From the NCBI GenBank assembly GCA_963816725.1, contig CAWFMC010000024.1, positions 62,001-126,000 on the forward strand: DNA of 64,000 bases, given 5' to 3'. Under the pieces are notes generated by a model that had not been told where the DNA came from, did not search any database, and worked only from the letters and a program-made list of their open reading frames with translations. Source of the stretch: CAVSUB01 sp963816725 (GTDB lineage: Bacteria > Acidobacteriota > Vicinamibacteria > Vicinamibacterales > 2-12-FULL-66-21). Position numbers and translations under genes: made by a program. Positions 8,497 to 17,136 of this stretch are shown here, piece by piece; the first letter of the stretch is position 1, and each line of letters starts with the position of its first letter.

Positions 8497-9762
8497 TCAC
8501 GGCGCGGCTCGCCTGTTCGCCGCGCTGCGCCGGGCGAGTCCCCGTCCACCGGCCATCGCCGATGACCAGGCCCACTGGAAGTTGAAGCCGCCCAGCCGGC
8601 CGTCCACATCGAGCATCTCGCCGACCAGAAACAATCCCGGACACCGTCGCGATTCCATGGTCGACGGGTCGATCTCGGAGAGATCGACGCCGCCCGCCGT
8701 GGCCTCCGCATAGTTGTAGCCGCGCGAGCCGGTGATCGGCACAGGCCACCGCAGGAGCGTGTGCACCAGCGCGCGGCGGTCCTCACGCGTCAGGTCGGCG
8801 AGGATGCGGGACGGCGGCAGGTTCTGTCGGTCGAGCACGAGCGTCGCCAGTGACGCGGGCAGCATGGTCGTCAGTCCCGTCTGAAGCGAGGCTCGCGGCT
8901 GACGCCGGCCCAGTGCCTGCCACGCGGCGTCCAGGGTCTCGAAGGTGTGCTCGGGTTGAAGGGTTGCGGTCACCGCCGGCTGCGCGCCGTTGAGCGAGTG
9001 GCGGAGCCAATGACGGGATAGATCGAGTGCGGCGGGGCCGCTGACGCCAAAGTGCGTCCACAGCATCGAGCCCGAAATGCGCGTCGCGATCCGGCCGTCA
9101 ACCTCGAGCTCGAGTCCGACGGGGGCGGCGACGCCGCTGACGACGGCACTGGAGGGCGTGCCATCGTCGAGCAGCAGGGGAGCCAGGGCGGGCGTGGTTG
9201 GGACGATCGTGTGGCCGAGCGTCCGCGCGAATGCGAGACCCGCCCCGTCGCTCCCGGTCTTGGGCAGCGACAGACCGCCGGTCGCGAGCATCACGCAGCC
9301 CGCGCGAAGAGTTCCTCGAGAGGTGTCGAGCTCGAATCCGCCTGACGCCGCACGCACGGCGGTCACGCGGTGCTCGCTGCGTACTGAGCCGCCGAGGCGG
9401 TTGAGCTCCGTCAGCAGCGCGTCGAGGACGTCGCGGGAGCGGTTGCTGTCCGGAAACAGCTTGCCGCCAGGTTCCTCGTGGAGCGGCACGCCGAGCTCCG
9501 CGAAGAACGCGACCGTCTCCGACACGGGGAGGGCGCGCAGGATCGTCCGGATCGCCGCCGCGCGGCCCCCGTTGAAGTCCTTCTCCGACACGACTCGATT
9601 GGTGACGTTGCAGCGCGAGCCGCCGCTGACGAGGATCTTGGCGCCGGGCCGCCGCGCCCCGTCGACGATGGCGATACGGGCGGGCGGATCGTGCCGCAGC
9701 GTGAAGATGGCCGCGGCGAGCCCGGCGGCGCCGGCGCCGACGACGACCGCGTCGAAGTCCAT
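8497..9762 (-). CDS. HI0933/BaiN-type FAD oxidoreductase
   Basis: The protein has 421 residues from ATG 9762. The longer frame to 9822 starts inside a repeat element and is rejected. The N-terminal Rossmann motif VVGAGAAG binds FAD; it is followed by GAKILVSGGSRCNVTN, the hallmark of the HI0933 family. ATGGLSLPKTGSDG and the closing GLFLVGEMLDVDGRLGGFN segment complete the flavin site. Family members include YhiN and the bile-acid reductase BaiN; the physiological substrate is mostly unknown. The gene is convergent with the M56 gene and is followed upstream by two repeat elements. Confidence 0.88.
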   Translation of the reverse strand: MDFDAVVVGAGAAGLAAAIFTLRHDPPARIAIVDGARRPGAKILVSGGSRCNVTNRVVSEKDFNGGRAAAIRTILRALPVSETVAFFAELGVPLHEEPGGKLFPDSNRSRDVLDALLTELNRLGGSVRSEHRVTAVRAASGGFELDTSRGTLRAGCVMLATGGLSLPKTGSDGAGLAFARTLGHTIVPTTPALAPLLLDDGTPSSAVVSGVAAPVGLELEVDGRIATRISGSMLWTHFGVSGPAALDLSRHWLRHSLNGAQPAVTATLQPEHTFETLDAAWQALGRRQPRASLQTGLTTMLPASLATLVLDRQNLPPSRILADLTREDRRALVHTLLRWPVPITGSRGYNYAEATAGGVDLSEIDPSTMESRRCPGLFLVGEMLDVDGRLGGFNFQWAWSSAMAGGRGLARRSAANRRAAP

Positions 9763-9779
9763 CGAGGTCAGCCGCGGCC

Positions 9780-9851
9780 CAGCAGGCCGCTGAAAAAGGC
9801 GGCCTGATGTGACATCCGCCATTCAGGATGCGTTTTTCAGCATCCTGCTAG
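9780..9851 (-). repeat. MITE-like element, copy 1 (internally deleted)
   Basis: These 72 bases are the reverse complement of the two ends of the elements at 14589-14709 and 61790-61915, joined without their middle. Each end is a hairpin: GCAGGCCGC with its inverse, and CAGGATGC with GCATCCTG, with A/T-rich loops TGAAAAA and TTTTTCA. The missing middle of about 50 bases is flanked in the full copy by the direct repeat CACAT, so a slip or recombination between those repeats explains the deletion. It is bounded by CTAG at 9848-9851. Confidence 0.75.
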
Positions 9852-10008
9852 TGTTCCGAGTCAGAGATTCGCAGACATATTCCGGGCGGGGCAACCCGCC
9901 TCGCGGCGTTGCTCATCGCTCATTTATGCCTGATAAATTCGCTCTTCGCGCCTTCGATCCGGGCGCCGCGCCCAGAATATTTGTCATCGCATCTCTGACT
10001 CGGGACAC
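9851..10008. repeat. Inverted-repeat element of about 158 bp
   Basis: The left arm at 9851-9888 and the right arm at 9969-10008 are an imperfect inverted repeat of about 38 bases. The shared core is CCGAGTCAGAGAT at both ends, then a run ending in ATATTC-GGGCG versus ATATTCTGGGCG. It abuts MITE copy 1, and a CTAG occurs just outside each end (9848-9851 and 10011-10014). No ORF is inside. It may be a second MITE family or a large bidirectional terminator. Confidence 0.6.
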
Positions 10009-10010
10009 AG

Positions 10011-10190
10011 CTAGCGTCGCAGCCAGAAGGCGACGGCGATCAGCGCGGCCATACCGCTCAGGCCGCCGAGCACGGCAATGCGTTCCGCAGACGACAACGG
10101 GCGAGTGCGTGGGATGAAGGCGAGGCAGGCGCCGAGAACGAGGAGTATGGCGAACCCGAGGGCGACGTAGGCGATGGTGAACTGAACCAT
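10011..10190 (-). CDS. Small two-helix membrane protein
   Basis: This gene encodes 59 residues from ATG 10190 to TAG at 10011. The sequence has two hydrophobic stretches, at residues 6-26 (AYVALGFAILLVLGACLAFI) and at about 38-55, separated by a short PRTRPLSSAER loop, and ends in LRR. This predicts a small hairpin protein with its positive end in the cytoplasm. I do not recognise the family. It lies just upstream of a lone receiver gene on the same strand, but no function can be assigned. Confidence 0.55.
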   Translation of the reverse strand: MVQFTIAYVALGFAILLVLGACLAFIPRTRPLSSAERIAVLGGLSGMAALIAVAFWLRR

Positions 10191-10205
10191 GATTGTGGTA
10201 CCGAC

Positions 10206-10565
10206 TCAGTGGGATGGGCAGCGTTCTTCCACCTCCATCAGCAACCGGTCGACGGAGACCGGCTTATTCAAGCATGGTACCGCGAGCCGTTCGGCGACAT
10301 AGGACGCATCGAACATGGCGGTCAGGCACAGCACCGGGACCCGCGCCAGGGTCGGCTCTTCCAGTTGCCGGGCACGAAATCCGAACCCGTCCATGACGGG
10401 CATCATCAGGTCCAGCAGGACGATACACGGCCTGCGCTGGCGCATCAGGGCGAGCGCTTGTTCGCCGTTGGCGGCGGTCATCGTCTCGTATCCGGAGGTG
10501 GACAGGAGCAGCTGCATGAACTCCCTGATGTCAGGGTCATCTTCAACGATCAAGACGCACGGCAT
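10206..10565 (-). CDS. Single-domain response regulator (CheY-like)
   Basis: The 119-residue protein is one receiver domain. Start ATG 10565 puts the acidic pocket EDD at residues 8-10. The phospho-acceptor aspartate is in IVLLDLMMP, the threonine in CLTA and the lysine in CLNKP. There is no output domain, so it signals by protein contact, as CheY or Spo0F do. No histidine kinase is in the window. The in-frame extension to 10703 is low-complexity and probably untranslated. Confidence 0.88.
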   Translation of the reverse strand: MPCVLIVEDDPDIREFMQLLLSTSGYETMTAANGEQALALMRQRRPCIVLLDLMMPVMDGFGFRARQLEEPTLARVPVLCLTAMFDASYVAERLAVPCLNKPVSVDRLLMEVEERCPSH

Positions 10566-10620
10566 AAGGCTGGAAACCGTCCGGTGATTCGGTGATGGTC
10601 CTGCGCTGTCGACCGGCCGG

Positions 10621-11775
10621 CTAGCGGCCGCCGTCGATCCGTACGAAGGCCTTTTGTACGTAGCCGACCCGCCGGCCGTACTGTGGGTCATCGAACTCGA
10701 CATGGACCCAGTCCGTCGTCTGATCGAGGATCCGCAGGCGGGTCCCGGCTGCGACCTGGCGCAGCGGCTTCAGGGTCATGTCGGCACGGAGGAAGATCGG
10801 GGCTGTCGCCGTCGTGACCGCGATGCCGATGGGGCCGGAGGTGATGTCCGGGACGCCAGGGCGCGGGGGCGTCCCCGGAGGCGTTCGCGGCGGTGTCGCT
10901 CGTGGGGGCACACGCGAGGCAGGAGGCTTCGACAGGAACCGCACTGTCACCGTCCCGGCGACCTGAAGGCCGCCGCCGTCGATCGAGACCGAGCCGCCCG
11001 ACGGTGTCGGCAGGTCGACGCTGGCCCGGCTATACCGGACCGAGCCGCCGACGCCGACCTCGCGGGTGACGAGATAGCTGACCGAGGCGCCGCCGTGCGC
11101 TCCGAAACCGGTCTTGCTGGTCTTCTCGACGGTTGCGGACTTGAACTCCGCGGTGTCGTAGGGATACGTCTCGGTGAACTCGACGTCGTTCACCATCTCA
11201 CGGGAAACGTCGATGATGGTTGGGCCGCCGAACACCGTCACCTCGAGGCGCCGGTTGATCGCCGCCACCCAATAGGCGCTGATGTGATAGCCGTTCTCGT
11301 CGTGCGAGACGTCACCGGAGTCGCCTGAGATGGCGCGCGGCTGATTGAAGAAGAACGGGTGTGGGACCTGCCCGGTGATGCTCGCGGAGGCGGAGTCGTG
11401 CACCCGCGAATAGGTACCTCCGATGAACAGATCCCGCCACACGCGTCCGCCGCCGCCCACCTCGAACTCGAGTCCGTCCTGGACGTCGTACGCCGCGGTC
11501 CAGGTCTTCTGCTCGCCATAGAGCGGCTCGCTGTGAGTTTCGCTGAACTCGTTCGAGCCGATCTGAACGCCGCCGCCGAAGGTCAGGAAGCCGAGCAGCT
11601 TTGGAGCTGCGCCTGGCCGGGTTACCGGCCGTGTTGGCGGTGTCTGCGGCGGCCGGGCGGGAGTCTGCGTGGGCGGGGTGGCCGGTGCCGGAGGACGGGT
11701 CTGCGCTGAGAGCAGGGAAGAGACGGCAAGAGCGAGGGTCAGAGTCAGGGCACCAAGTCGCGCACCAGCCGTCAT
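10621..11775 (-). CDS. Outer-membrane beta-barrel protein with SH3-like tail
   Basis: The protein has 384 residues from ATG 11775. A signal peptide (about 1-24, cleaving after SAQ) is followed by a proline/threonine linker to about residue 57 and then a glycine- and aromatic-rich segment of alternating strands to about 290 that fits an 8- to 10-stranded barrel. A second proline-rich linker follows, and finally an SH3-like domain ending in GYVQKAFVRIDGG. The SH3 part may bind peptidoglycan or peptides. The ATG shares one base with the stop of the upstream M4 protease gene, so the two are translationally coupled. Confidence 0.7.
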   Translation of the reverse strand: MTAGARLGALTLTLALAVSSLLSAQTRPPAPATPPTQTPARPPQTPPTRPVTRPGAAPKLLGFLTFGGGVQIGSNEFSETHSEPLYGEQKTWTAAYDVQDGLEFEVGGGGRVWRDLFIGGTYSRVHDSASASITGQVPHPFFFNQPRAISGDSGDVSHDENGYHISAYWVAAINRRLEVTVFGGPTIIDVSREMVNDVEFTETYPYDTAEFKSATVEKTSKTGFGAHGGASVSYLVTREVGVGGSVRYSRASVDLPTPSGGSVSIDGGGLQVAGTVTVRFLSKPPASRVPPRATPPRTPPGTPPRPGVPDITSGPIGIAVTTATAPIFLRADMTLKPLRQVAAGTRLRILDQTTDWVHVEFDDPQYGRRVGYVQKAFVRIDGGR

Positions 11776-13424
11776 CAATTGACTCCCACCGCGGTCCAGG
11801 CTTGCGTAATCGCGCGTTCCGCGGCGCTGCCGACGCCGTACAGGTCGCGGGCGGCCTGGATCGTCGCGGCCCGGGCGCTCGAGAAGGTGGCATTCGAGGT
11901 CAGCATGAAGGCGAACGCCCGGTAGAAGGCCTTCTCGATCTGCTCGCGATTCGCGCCGCCGACGCCGGTGACGCTCAGTCCCGAGGTGCGGTTCGTGCCG
12001 CCCTCGACTGCAAGATAAAACGCCTGGTTCGAGATAGCCGAATTGGTGTGGACGCCGCCGTTGTCGTCCGTTCCGGTGTAGCGCCTGGAGTAATGGTCGG
12101 GGTCGCCGTACAACCCGGGGTTCGCCATCGAGCGGTCGCCACCGGGACGGATGATGTCTTCGCCGATCAGGTAGTCGGCTTGCCGCAGACCGTTGCCGGG
12201 CGGTTGAAAGAAGAACTCGACGCTCGTGCCGACGATGTCCGAGTAGGACTCGTTGAGAGCGCCCGATTCGTTGCGGTAGGCGAGATCAGAGGTATAGCTG
12301 GTCAGGCCATGGGTCAACTCGTGCGCGACGACGTCGAGCGCGCCGGAGAAATAGTCGAAGACCCGCCCGCCAATCGTGACGCCCGCAGGCAGCCCCTCCC
12401 CGAACACCATGGCGCCGTGGAACGCCGGGCCGCAGCCGTCGCACCAGAACGCATTCAGCATGTAATCCGAGATGTCGTCGTCCGACAGGGTGGCGAAGTC
12501 GCTGCGGTGAACCGGATGGGTGATCGCGTAGATCGGCGCATTGCGATCGTCGAGCCCCTTCCGGCCGAAGCGCTTGTAGTAGTAGTCGTAGGTGTAGCCG
12601 AGATAGACGTGGCCGTCCACGCTCGCGCCGTCGTTCCACACGTTGTCCGTGTCGCTGGCGATGTCGGAGGTCGTCGCGACATACGTGCCGAAGAGGTAAC
12701 GGTCCGTCTTGGCCACGTTCCCCTGCATGTCGTAGGTGATCAGGACCGGCGGCCGCAGCTGATCGTCTGCGAGGTAGCGGCCGGAGGCGAGCCGCGTGCT
12801 GATCTTCTTGGTGTCGCCGAGCACGCCGGCGCCCGTGCCGACGGCAGACTGGGTCTGCATGTCGTTGTATTGCAGCAGCACCTCACCGCTGGTCGCATCG
12901 AGGTACGTCCGCATCCAGCCGGCGGTCGTCCAGACATGCGTGGTGTAGGCCAGCGCATGACTGCCGTCATCCTTCGTGAGGATGACCAGCTCGATCGGAC
13001 GGTCGTCGGCCGTCTGACGCGGTGACAGCGCACGGAAGCGATCGCGCGCGGCGTCCTCCGACAGATCAGGACGGTCTGCGACGTCGGACACCTGCTGGAG
13101 CTGGCCGAAAATGGACGTGGTCACCCCGCCGGCAGACTGGCGGGTGATCTCGCCGCCGACCACCCGAATGCCATTGGCGTATTGCTGATAGCGCTCGTGC
13201 ACGTGGCCCTGGAGCACCGTGTCGGCGCGCGTCCGGCTGAGCACCAGGTCGCCGTCTCGCCTCATTGCCTCGACCGTCGCATCCCACGATCGCAGCGAGG
13301 TGCCGTTCTGCGAGGTGACCGCGATCGCTCCTGAACCCGGCGACCCGGGGCGTGAAGGCGCCTGCGCCGCGGCGATGCCGGCGGCGGCGATTACGAGGCA
13401 CGAAACGAGCCCACGCCGTCTCAT
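11775..13424 (-). CDS. M4 (thermolysin-like) neutral metalloprotease
   Basis: The preproprotein has 549 residues. ATG 13424 is preceded by AGGGAG at a good distance and gives a normal signal peptide ending near AAAQA. The propeptide (about 40-220) contains FTP/PepSY-like segments. The catalytic domain has HELTH at around residue 367 as two zinc ligands, the ALNESYSD glutamate as the third, and the HTNSAISNQAFY active-site histidine region. It is a secreted, self-activating endopeptidase. Its stop overlaps the start of the barrel/SH3 gene. Confidence 0.93.
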   Translation of the reverse strand: MRRRGLVSCLVIAAAGIAAAQAPSRPGSPGSGAIAVTSQNGTSLRSWDATVEAMRRDGDLVLSRTRADTVLQGHVHERYQQYANGIRVVGGEITRQSAGGVTTSIFGQLQQVSDVADRPDLSEDAARDRFRALSPRQTADDRPIELVILTKDDGSHALAYTTHVWTTAGWMRTYLDATSGEVLLQYNDMQTQSAVGTGAGVLGDTKKISTRLASGRYLADDQLRPPVLITYDMQGNVAKTDRYLFGTYVATTSDIASDTDNVWNDGASVDGHVYLGYTYDYYYKRFGRKGLDDRNAPIYAITHPVHRSDFATLSDDDISDYMLNAFWCDGCGPAFHGAMVFGEGLPAGVTIGGRVFDYFSGALDVVAHELTHGLTSYTSDLAYRNESGALNESYSDIVGTSVEFFFQPPGNGLRQADYLIGEDIIRPGGDRSMANPGLYGDPDHYSRRYTGTDDNGGVHTNSAISNQAFYLAVEGGTNRTSGLSVTGVGGANREQIEKAFYRAFAFMLTSNATFSSARAATIQAARDLYGVGSAAERAITQAWTAVGVN

Positions 13425-13568
13425 AGAATCTCCCTGAAGGTTCGGCCCACTCGGAGCCGTTATCGTAATACACGCCGAGCAGGCCGCGGCCGCTGTTCCT
13501 GCGCCAGGCACCCGTTACAATGCAGGTGTGCGCCCCCGACACAGCGAGGCGCGGAGTGGAGGAGCGTG

Positions 13569-13943
13569 ATGGCAGTCGCGTACGCGCTGGTGATGTGTCT
13601 GGCCGCGCTCGTCCCGCTCCGCGGCCTCGAGCCGGCGAAGGTGGCGGGGGTGTGGAGCTTCAGCGTGGAGCTCGCCGTCGGAACGGGACACCCGACGGTC
13701 ACCTTGAAGCAGGATGGCGAAAAGATTACCGGCACTTACGATGGCCGCTACGGTCCGTCGCCGCTCGAAGGCACGGTGAAGGATCAGAAAATCGAGTTCA
13801 CCGTCTCGATGACCGCCGAAGGCACCGCCGTCACCGGCGTGTTCGCCGGCACTGTGGAAGCCGACGGCATGACGGGAACCGTGGACTTCGAAGGCGCCGG
13901 CGAGGGGACGTGGACCGCGGTTCGCAAGGCGCCGCCCAAGTAG
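13569..13943 (+). CDS. Small secreted beta-rich protein
   Basis: The 124-residue protein has an N-terminal hydrophobic signal segment and then a repeated beta pattern: VAGVWSFSVEL, TVTLKQDGEKITGTYDG, LEGTVKDQKIEFTVSM, VTGVFAGTVEADGMTGTVDF. This resembles the lipocalin/avidin-like calycin fold of small exported proteins common in Acidobacteriota. GGAG precedes the GTG/ATG start. It is divergent from the M4 protease. A related architecture recurs at 54877-55320. Function unknown. Confidence 0.7.
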   Translation: MAVAYALVMCLAALVPLRGLEPAKVAGVWSFSVELAVGTGHPTVTLKQDGEKITGTYDGRYGPSPLEGTVKDQKIEFTVSMTAEGTAVTGVFAGTVEADGMTGTVDFEGAGEGTWTAVRKAPPK

Positions 13944-13987
13944 ACTGACGGTCTCGCGTTTGCAGACTCCGAGCTCAGGAGAGTTCC

Positions 13988-14443
13988 ATGGACCAGAAAG
14001 GGCAGTTCTCGACCGGGCGCGACCCGTTGTCCACCGACGCGAAAGCGACGTCGCACGGGCACCGCGAGATCCGCGCCCTGATGACGCGCGACCACGGCGT
14101 CATCAGGCAATGGGCCGAGCGGCACAAGGCGGAACCAGCAACCGGGGAAGCCACCGCGTCAGGCCCCGCGACCGTGGAGGTGAACGACGGAGGCGCCGGC
14201 ATCCGCTTCAACTTCCCGAGTGTCGCGCGCTTCCGCCCGATCACCTGGGAGGAATGGTTCGAGAACTTCGATGCGAACGGCCTCACGTTCGTCTATGAAG
14301 AGGAAGTCGCGGATCGTGCCTACGAGTTCTACCAGCGGCGCGGCGGCGAGCACGGCCGCGATCAGGACGACTGGTTCGAAGCCGAGCGGCAGCTGCACAA
14401 GCCGGGCGCGCTCAGCGCGCGTTACCGCTTGATCAAGGAGTAA
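13988..14443 (+). CDS. DUF2934-containing hypothetical protein
   Basis: This is a 151-residue soluble protein with AGGAGAG seven bases before ATG 13988. The middle (GGAGIRFNFPS, FRPITWEEWFENFD) has low complexity at its edges. Residues 112-140 form the DUF2934 helix pair RAYEFYQRRGGEHGRDQDD followed by WFEAERQL, a short motif frequent in Acidobacteriota. No enzyme motif is visible. Confidence 0.75.
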   Translation: MDQKGQFSTGRDPLSTDAKATSHGHREIRALMTRDHGVIRQWAERHKAEPATGEATASGPATVEVNDGGAGIRFNFPSVARFRPITWEEWFENFDANGLTFVYEEEVADRAYEFYQRRGGEHGRDQDDWFEAERQLHKPGALSARYRLIKE

Positions 14444-14588
14444 GGCCCGGCATTCCGCCACACGTGGCAGGTCGACGTCTCACCCTGGTGAGTGAGCCGA
14501 CGGTGTGCCCACTGTGGCTTCGGATGGATGGCTGGCAAACGTTCCCCAGCAGACCAAGCAGCCCGCTGTTCTGCATCACCGCCACGAA

Positions 14589-14709
14589 CAGGATGCTGAA
14601 AAACGCATCCTGAATGGCGGATGTCACATGGAAGATGGCAAAACCCCAACGTTTTCACATCTGCCATTTGGCATTTCACATCAGGCCGCCCTTTTCAGCG
14701 GCCTGCTAG
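14589..14709. repeat. MITE-like element, copy 2
   Basis: This full-length copy starts with CAGGATGC-loop-GCATCCTG and ends with CAGGCCGCC-loop-GCGGCCTGCTAG. The middle has its own inverted repeat (GATGGCAAAAC against GTTTTCACATCTGCCATTT). It matches 61790-61915 nearly base for base, and the ends match 9780-9851. There is no coding capacity. It lies just downstream of the stop of the minus-strand gene at 14727-15050. Confidence 0.8.
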
Positions 14710-14726
14710 CCCTAGATGGCGCAGCG

Positions 14727-15050
14727 CTATCGGATCGCGAGGGCGTCTTGCGATGTGACCGCGACCTCCCATGCGAGACGCAGGTTGTGCCAGGTGACCG
14801 CCGCCTGCTTCTGGCCAGGACCGGGCTCTTCCTCTTGACACCGCACGAACCCGTCGCGCGCCGCAGTCACGGTGCACTTGAACAGGGCGCCGGAGATTGT
14901 CGGGGGAAACGTCACCCGGATCACGTCTCCCACTCGTATGCCGGCCGGTACGGCCTCAGACTGGGCAGAGACAGCGGATCCGAAGTACCCGAGCAGGACG
15001 ACCGCAAGAAGTCCAACGGCTGCTGTGATGAGTCGCACGTGCACCTCCAT
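14727..15050 (-). CDS. Small exported hypothetical protein
   Basis: The 107-residue protein starts at ATG 15050. A hydrophobic signal segment at residues 6-29 ends at AVSAQ. The mature part has strands such as VGDVIRVTFPPTISGALFKCTV and a pair of cysteines that could form a disulfide. I do not recognise the family. The long in-frame extension to 15395 lies opposite other coding DNA and is rejected. Confidence 0.6.
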   Translation of the reverse strand: MEVHVRLITAAVGLLAVVLLGYFGSAVSAQSEAVPAGIRVGDVIRVTFPPTISGALFKCTVTAARDGFVRCQEEEPGPGQKQAAVTWHNLRLAWEVAVTSQDALAIR

Positions 15051-15202
15051 CTCCTGCGCATCTGACGAGCGTGCGTTGTCTTCGGTTTGAGGAAGAGGGC
15101 AAGGCCGCCCCGCCCATCTGTCTCCGTCCTCGCCTGTTCTCGTGCTCTGAATCGTGCGCGGAGTCGAAGTGCACGGCCGGAGCCGCTCGCCGGCAGGAGC
15201 GC

Positions 15203-15595
15203 TCAGGCCGAGGACGCGTGCGGCTCCGCGTCGTCGGCCAGAATGCGCGCGACATCGCGGCAGAGGACGTCGGGCGCATAGGGCTTCATCACCAGCAACG
15301 CGCAGCCGGCGCGCCTGATCGCCTCCTGCTCCGGGCCGTCCGGCACGCCGGTCACGACGATGACCTGGATGTCGTGGGCGCGGAAATGCCGGCACAGATC
15401 GACCGCCGACACGTGGCCCGGCATCCGAATGTCGGTGACGACGATGGAGGGCGGATGCGCCGGGGCGTCGGCGATCGCGCTGGGGCCGTCGGCGGCTTCC
15501 CGGACATCGTAGCCGGCCTGACGCAGCGCGAAGGCATACAGGTCGCGGGTGTCGAGATTGTCGTCAACGAGGAGCACGCGGGGGGGCAGAGACAT
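15203..15595 (-). CDS. Single-domain response regulator
   Basis: The 130-residue receiver has its acidic pair in VDDN near residue 10, the phospho-acceptor aspartate in IVVTDIRMPG, the threonine in VVTG and the lysine in MKPY. ATG 15595 is the start that gives a normal receiver N-terminus. There is no output domain and no adjacent kinase. This is the second orphan receiver within 5 kb (see 10206-10565). Confidence 0.87.
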   Translation of the reverse strand: MSLPPRVLLVDDNLDTRDLYAFALRQAGYDVREAADGPSAIADAPAHPPSIVVTDIRMPGHVSAVDLCRHFRAHDIQVIVVTGVPDGPEQEAIRRAGCALLVMKPYAPDVLCRDVARILADDAEPHASSA

Positions 15596-15783
15596 GGGCG
15601 ATGGTGGCCGGGGCCAGATCGTAGCTGGCCGGTTCGACCTCGTCAACTAGCGAGACGGGTTACGGCGCGGGGCAGAGCGTCGGCACGCTGCGGTCGCGCA
15701 AGGCACAGACGGAGCCGGCGCAAAGACGCGCCTGCGCACGCTGCGCCGGTTCGTGGATTCGCCGCTGGTATCGAGTGGGGGAG

Positions 15784-15858
15784 TGGTGGGTCGCCCGGGG
15801 ATCGAACCCGGGACACCCTGATTAAAAGTCAGGTGCTCTACCACTGAGCTAGCGACCC
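15784..15858 (-). tRNA. tRNA-Lys (TTT)
   Basis: The minus strand reads GGGTCGC at the 5' acceptor arm, AGCTCAGT-GGT-AGAGC in the D arm, and a CCTGA stem with CTTTTAA as the anticodon loop (anticodon TTT). The T arm has GGTTCGATC, the 3' acceptor is GCGACCC, then A and an encoded CCA. All stems pair. Confidence 0.95.
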
Positions 15859-15902
15859 GCCGGGCGTCGATCCTACCATGCGGGATCGCGGGGGGCGAGG
15901 CG

Positions 15903-16247
15903 TCAGCCGGAGCGCCGCGACCAGGTTGGACCGACCCGCTCGGGAACGTCGAGCGCGCTGAACACGCCCATCGGCTCCATGCGGACGACGAAGCGATCGC
16001 GTTCGGCCTCGAGCTCCTTGCGTTCGACGCTCAGGTCGGTGAGGTGCCGCTCGTAGACGAGCATCTCGCTCCAGTACTCGACCAGCAGATAGCGATCGGG
16101 CGCGGCGAGATCTTTCAGGAACGAGCTGCCAAGAAACGATCGGCTGCGGCGCGACAAGCGCGTCCACTCGCCGTCCGCGCCGTAGAACCGCTCGAATTCC
16201 TCAGCGTGCTCGGGACGCGTCTCGAAATGCCAGACCACAGCAACCAC
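15903..16247 (-). CDS. ABM-like small monooxygenase-fold protein
   Basis: The 114-residue protein begins VAVVWHFETRPEHAEEFERFYG and continues with FLKDLAAPDRYLLVEYW, the strand-helix pattern of the dimeric alpha/beta-barrel family that includes antibiotic-biosynthesis monooxygenases and EthD-type proteins. Catalytic residues are not evident, so the call is to fold only. Confidence 0.6.
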   Translation of the reverse strand: MVAVVWHFETRPEHAEEFERFYGADGEWTRLSRRSRSFLGSSFLKDLAAPDRYLLVEYWSEMLVYERHLTDLSVERKELEAERDRFVVRMEPMGVFSALDVPERVGPTWSRRSG

Positions 16248-16461
16248 CGCTACCTCCGTCGTGCTGGAGGTCAGTGTATCAGCGCCGCGGAACCTGCACG
16301 CCGCGGCCGGTCGTATGCGTCGAACGAACGCTGGCGCGGGAGTCGGCGATTGCCAACTCCGGTGAAGGCTTTAGGTCGCCATCGATGTAGGTGGACCATC
16401 CGCTGCGCGGCGCCAACATGAACTACTGCTACGACTTGGCGACACTCGGGCGGCGTGCTTT

Positions 16462-16869
16462 TTGCTGTCCCGGCGCGTCATGCGCGCAGCCACCCGCAAA
16501 GTGTCCGAAACGGCAACGCGAGTGATGTCGGCTGATGTCATTGCTACGCAGTCGCTGGAATCCGCCGACTCACACGTGCTCGTGGCCGCGTGCGACGATG
16601 GCGTGCGGAGCGAGCGGGAGCGGCAGCTGCAGTCGCTTGGGCTGCGGGTCCGGCTGGCGCGCACGGGCTTCGAGACGATCGTCAAGGCGTGCTGCCACCT
16701 GCCGCGGATGATCCTGCTCGACGCGTCACTGGGGAGCGACGAGGTCGAGGAGACCAGCCGGCTGCTCTCGACCTGTCCCTCGACCGCGCACATCCCGATC
16801 GTGAAGCTCACGCCCCGGCGCGGCGTGCCGCGTCGCATCCTGCAGCATCTCGCCACCGCACCGGCGTAG
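16462..16869 (+). CDS. Receiver-like protein
   Basis: The protein has up to 135 residues; the true start could be one of several internal methionines. From about residue 38, VLVAACDDGVRSERERQLQSLG followed by RMILLDASLGSDEV matches a receiver domain, with the aspartate of LLDASLG in the phospho-acceptor place. The first acidic pair is reduced (CDD). The segment IPIVKLTPRRG matches the strand that carries the catalytic lysine. It may be a degenerate receiver. Confidence 0.5.
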   Translation: MLSRRVMRAATRKVSETATRVMSADVIATQSLESADSHVLVAACDDGVRSERERQLQSLGLRVRLARTGFETIVKACCHLPRMILLDASLGSDEVEETSRLLSTCPSTAHIPIVKLTPRRGVPRRILQHLATAPA

Positions 16870-17060
16870 GACTGCCTGCGCCGAGCCCGGCCTCCGGTTC
16901 CACTACAACGTGCCGGGACGTTGGTCGCTCGCGCACCGCTGTACTCTCGGCCACGTCTTGGGCGGCGCGGCCTGCGTCACTGGTGACGCCAACGTGCTTG
17001 GCGGTTGATGCGCGTGCCTGCTATGATCGATTGATCCGCTGAGTGCTGCGGTTGTCCCGA

Positions 17061-17136
17061 GTCCCCATCGTCCAGAGGCCTAGGACGTGGCCCTTTCAAG
17101 GCTAAAACACGGGTTCGAATCCCGTTGGGGACGCCA
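17061..17136 (+). tRNA. tRNA-Glu (TTC), island attachment site
   Basis: The acceptor arm GTCCCCA pairs with TGGGGAC. The anticodon loop is CTTTCAA (anticodon TTC), the T arm has GGTTCGAAT, the discriminator is G, and CCA is encoded at 134-136 of this hundred-base block. The 3' 16 bases are duplicated at 44595 and 55695, so the gene is the integration target of the island stack and is kept intact by the element next to it. Confidence 0.95.

Noticed and set aside
9763..9822. N-terminal extension of the flavoprotein
   Set aside because: It starts inside MITE copy 1 and places 20 odd residues before the FAD motif; ATG 9762 fits the family.
11601..13025. 474-aa plus-strand frame
   Set aside because: Antisense to the M4 protease and barrel genes, both of which have strong motifs.
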